Shown: positions 26,990 through 29,828 of the stretch, piece after piece
Layout: each line of letters starts with the position of its first letter
Position numbering within the stretch: position 1 is the first letter of the stretch
Origin: Zygnema cylindricum
Taxonomy: Eukaryota > Streptophyta > Zygnematophyceae > Zygnematales > Zygnemataceae
NCBI GenBank assembly: GCA_037447655.1
Contig: JBBHKE010002072.1
Span: 21,619-51,446 of the forward strand
Reading direction: 5' to 3'
Length of the DNA stretch: 29,828 nucleotides
Made by a program: the position numbers and the translations under genes
Notes under the pieces: model-generated
Database searches by the model: none
What the model was told of the DNA's origin: nothing
Seen by the model: only the letters and a program-made list of their open reading frames with translations

Positions 26990-27439
26990 TCGTACGCCAA
27001 ATTTCATAGATCCCGGAGTGGTCACTTTGGCTTTTTGTGACATGGCATGACCTGGCGCCACGTGGAGAGATCACATTTGGTCGCGGGAATTCCGAGGAAT
27101 CTACGGACGAGTAAAACGAGGGCACGCGTCCACGTAATAGTCTTGTCGTACATTGGTCGTACAAAAGATACACGGACAGTATTACTTTTTGGTATGGTAT
27201 GTTAATATGATTGGTCCGTACTTCGGTAGATAGGAGTTATTAGAGGGAATTAGGACTTAGTGTTTTTGAGATAAAGTCACCTCTCCCCTTGAGGGTTTGT
27301 ATAAAATAGGCATCTTTGCCACCCCATAACTTATCGGCTGGCTGGTCGTTTTTAGTGATTCTTTTTGCTACAGACTCAAGGGAGTCCACGCTGCACAAAG
27401 AAAGTCAGTCGTACTATCAGTTTTCCTTCTTAGACAGCA
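26990..27439 (+). mobile_element. Copia LTR gamma, plus orientation, 5'-truncated
   Basis: It is a direct repeat of 25445-25879 with substitutions and small indels. It keeps the G-box CACGTG (27059-27064), TATAAAA (27300-27306), the stem GACTCAAGGGAGTC (27373-27386) and the end AGACAGCA. The upstream half of the LTR, including the tRNA-like module, is absent. Confidence 0.75.
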
Positions 27440-27503
27440 GTGGTTGTGGCTTGAGGTGGGTTAGTTAAAAACTATTTACAAGCTTCCTGAATTCTGGAGT
27501 CCA
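27440..27503 (+). mobile_element. Copia leader after LTR gamma
   Basis: GTGGTTGTGGCTTGAGGTGG then GTTAGTTAAAAACTATTTAC leads to the gag ATG. TGG at 27441 is the likely start of the primer-binding site, but I could not name the primer tRNA. Confidence 0.55.
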
Positions 27504-27686
27504 ATGGAGGACACAGAATTGCAAGTTATGGGCCCACCCTCTAGGGTGCCCTCCTTCAATGGATCTGGGTTCATCTATTTGGAACCCATGATGATGGGGG
27601 CTTTGTGCGAAAAACGATACTGGGGTATCGTCAGCGGACAAGTCAAACGTCCACTTTCAGAACTCCACCAGGATTTAGAGGAGTAA
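27504..27686 (+). pseudogene. Copia gag N-terminal fragment
   Basis: This 60-codon frame starts MEDTELQVMGPPSRVPSFNG and continues with F.YLEPMMMGAL, YWGIVSGQVKRP. FNG..F..W/L...M...L......W.IV.G..KRP is the standard N-terminus of copia Gag. It stops at 27686, near an inversion junction with another gag start, so it is a remnant. Confidence 0.75.
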
Positions 27687-27797
27687 TGTTTCATGCAACA
27701 CCGACTGCTTCAGCGGAGGAGGTAGATAATTAGGACAACAATATGTTCGAAATTGGGAAAAGGAAGGAGACATCCCTTGAAATTCTATGGGCTCCAT
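27675..27797 (-). pseudogene. Second copia gag start, opposite strand
   Basis: The minus strand from ATG at 27797 reads MEPIEFQGMSPSFSQF, which lines up with MEDTELQVMGPPS of the plus-strand copy. After about 20 codons the similarity is lost, and the frame ends inside the other gag. Two gag 5' ends therefore face each other. Confidence 0.5.
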
Positions 27798-28026
27798 TGC
27801 CACACAGAATTCGCAGATCAAAAGAAGCTAATCTAGATAGTGCTGACTCCAACTTGATATAAACCCAAATGATTGACCCCTTGACAATCAAAACCCCATT
27901 ACAGCTTCACCCCTGTGAAATAAGACTTTCTGTGTGCTAAGTTCCACCACAGAATGCAAAGTTAGAATATAAGATTTGGACACATTCACCCACTTTGACT
28001 TTCCCTAAGAAATGCAGCCACTAAGG
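27798..28026 (-). mobile_element. Copia leader of the minus-strand element delta
   Basis: It lies between LTR delta and the minus-strand gag start and contains GGGAAAGTCAAAGTGGG and CATTCTGTGG, which also occur after LTR beta. The likely primer-binding start is TGGCTGC at about 28017. Confidence 0.5.
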
Positions 28027-28947
28027 CAAGCAAAGTCTCTAATTAACTACACCTTTGTGTAGCGTGGACTCTTGTGAGTCTGCAGCAACAAGAATCACTG
28101 AATTTGGTCAACTGAGTTGATAGTTATGGCTGGCCAAAGTTTGCCATTTATACAAGGTGCTCTCTGGGAGAGGCATCTACCTACCAGAAATATTATAAGT
28201 TCTAGTCCCTCTCTAAACCAAATCTAGTGAATTACGACGCCAATCACAGGACTGTACTGTACATAAAAGTACAAGCGCCGGAGTACTTTTATACGTAAAC
28301 TGTACGACAGGACCATACAGGTGACAAATGTCACATCCAAACTTGTTATTTTGCGCTCCAGAGATTCCGCAATCCTCCAGCGCATTTCCACGTGTCATCC
28401 GGAGTGGCGGCGTCAGAAAACGCCAAGGCAGCCATTCCGAAATCTCGGCTCGTACCATGGTCGTCGATTAAATCAAACATTTAATTCTCCCCGTCGAAAA
28501 TATGTGCGCGGTATTTGTTTCGCCGACGAAACAAATGTGCGGTATTGGTTTTGTGAAATACCATAAATCGTACTACTCTAAACTTTATCTATGTGCTAAG
28601 AATCTATTCACGCCGTTAAATGAATTCGTCTACGCGTACAGATTTATATAGTTATCAAATCGCATACGTCCTAGCACTAGTCCTAGACTAAACGGACAAA
28701 GCTAACGGCTATGTTGACGGACGGCAGGTACCAGGATCAATTTTTGGGTCCGTCAATAGTTTTAGTAAACCCATCTATTTTCTGCTAACTATCTGCTACA
28801 AAGCTTTAGGCAGCCATGGCTCTATCACCCTACCTAGCCTTTAGTCACTACAACAAGTGTGAGGGCTTGGTGAAGGGAGTTAGAGGTAGACCGCCTCTAC
28901 ATTTTTCCTATTATAATACAGACCTAGAAAATACTCAAATATCAATA
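28027..28947 (-). mobile_element. Copia LTR delta, minus orientation
   Basis: This is the most complete LTR copy (about 920 bp). On the minus strand it starts TATTGATATTTG after a polypurine tract (AAGGGGAG, 28955-28948). It carries the CCATGG block, a weak tRNA-like module, a G-box (28389-28394), TATAAAT (28152-28146) and the stem GACTC-N4-GAGTC (28067-28080), and ends near CTTAG|TGG. RNase H lies upstream and leader plus gag downstream. Confidence 0.75.
28672..28762 (+). other. Decayed tRNA-like module in LTR delta
   Basis: GGATCAATTTT (28734-28744) corresponds to the B-box of the other LTRs, and AAACGGACAAAGCTAACGG aligns with the A-box region of the copy at 18165-18265. It is recognisable mainly by alignment. 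Confidence 0.35.
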
Positions 28948-29290
28948 CTCCCCTTATTTTATAGTATATTATCCTTTCGACTCCCTCACACAAATAAACA
29001 CACGCTCTCTTTCCCTCTTTCTCTTTTTATTTCTTTTCCTTTTCTTTTCATAAAACTTTAAGAAAATACTCTCGTCCTTGAAACAGTGCATTAGATGAAC
29101 CGAAATAATTGCATCACACATTTTATTTAGCATCCCACTTTTCATAAATCTGAGCAAAGATTTTATCCATCTCATCTCTTTTCCATCCACACTAAATCCG
29201 ATTTCCCTCTTGCAATTCAAATAGCCAGCCCCATCTCCAATCTGTAACACATGCCCAGGTGTAACCCTTTTACAGGCACACCTTCATAAA
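28948..29290 (-). pseudogene. Decayed copia RNase H remnant and polypurine tract
   Basis: The minus strand reads TPGHVLQIGDGAGYLNCKRE and GKEMRWIKSLL, matching TTGYVLQIGFGAYCW and TKELMWVKSLI of the copy at 24563. The middle is deleted or diverged and the catalytic residues are lost. AAGGGGAG precedes LTR delta. Confidence 0.6.
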
Positions 29291-29828
29291 TGCCATCACT
29301 CCCTACAGTGATGTCAAACCCATTACCCCCAAAAATTGAACTTTCCTCACTCTCTCCCATGGATTTCTTTCCACTCTCTCTTTCTTCATTTATTCCCAAT
29401 AAATATTTATCCTCCCTTAAACCTTTCATTAAATATTCCTCTTCTCCGTTATCCTTTAAAACCCCTTCTAGTTTCACTCCTCCCCTTTCCTCAAAATCCG
29501 TTGAAGTCTCCCTTTTCGACCAGTTTTCTAATTCCAAAATACCTATAAAATTATCCTCATTAATTTTATTTTTCCCGTTTTCACTTATGGATCCTAGATC
29601 TGACTCTCTCATTTCTAAGTCATACACTTTACACTCCTCAACATCCTCTAGTACCTCCTCTCTCTTTACTTCCCTTATACCTCCAAAAGCACACTGTTGC
29701 CTTCGTGGAATTTCTGTGTACTTTTCTCTCTTCTCCATTCTACCGATGTGAAGAAGCTCCAAGATTTCTTCATCCTCTTTCTCCTCTTCCCCTTCTTCCT
29801 CCTCATTCACACTCCAACTTCTAAGTTC
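29217..29828 (-). other. Acidic ORF running off the right edge
   Basis: The minus-strand frame is open from the window edge to a stop at 29217. It is at least 203 codons, very Glu/Lys-rich (NEEEEGEEEKEDEEILELL), with no domain I recognise. Its last part overlaps the RNase H remnant in another frame. It could be the acidic linker of a copia polyprotein or simply purine-biased DNA, since the opposite strand is also open (29290-29751). Confidence 0.35.

Noticed and set aside
29290-29751. Plus-strand Ser/Pro-rich ORF of 153 codons
   Set aside because: It is the complement of the purine-biased acidic frame, with no motif and no splice or promoter support.

Overview
This is nuclear DNA from an intron-rich eukaryote. 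Spliceosomal GT-AG introns, TATA-type promoters, Ty1/copia and probable Ty3/gypsy LTR elements, MITEs and many minisatellites leave little doubt. The only fully recognisable gene, a PRMT1 arginine methyltransferase, reads most like green-lineage PRMT1 proteins. A streptophyte alga or a plant is therefore my best guess, but the species cannot be named from sequence alone.

Layout. (1) About 1-4953, plus strand: the 3' end of a gene whose exons join in frame (1453-1531, 3237-3306, 4343-4465, 4906-4953) and look like the C-terminal half of a PIN-type nuclease domain. The 5' part lies outside the window. (2) 4909-6934: intergenic DNA between two convergent genes, holding a 68-bp tandem array, a 616-bp TIR element (5404-6019) and a 42-bp array that starts at the PRMT1 stop codon. 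(3) 6936-15837, minus strand: a complete ten-exon PRMT1 gene, 474 residues by my splice model, including an 11-nt microexon. Four of its introns carry related short TIR elements, and several splice junctions are embedded in tandem repeats. (4) 15838-29828: a transposon graveyard with MITEs, a long-TIR element (17431-17980), a partial copia LTR (about 17990-18463), a probable gypsy LTR (about 19611-20243), one small minus-strand ORF with a promoter-like upstream region (21355-21720), two minisatellites each next to a MITE, and a tangle of at least four copia LTRs in both orientations with leader, gag and RNase H fragments (23655-29300). An acidic ORF runs off the right edge.

The PRMT1 gene is the one confident cellular function: asymmetric arginine dimethylation by a Class I methyltransferase. 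The PIN-like gene would be an RNase or RNA-processing factor by family analogy. The two genes converge and show no sign of functional coupling. The most unusual patterns are (a) a tRNA-like module with A and B boxes, antisense within the copia LTRs; (b) tandem duplications that repeatedly begin at exon boundaries; and (c) two related minisatellites each abutting a related MITE. All coordinates and splice sites were read by eye; no alignment or database search was run.
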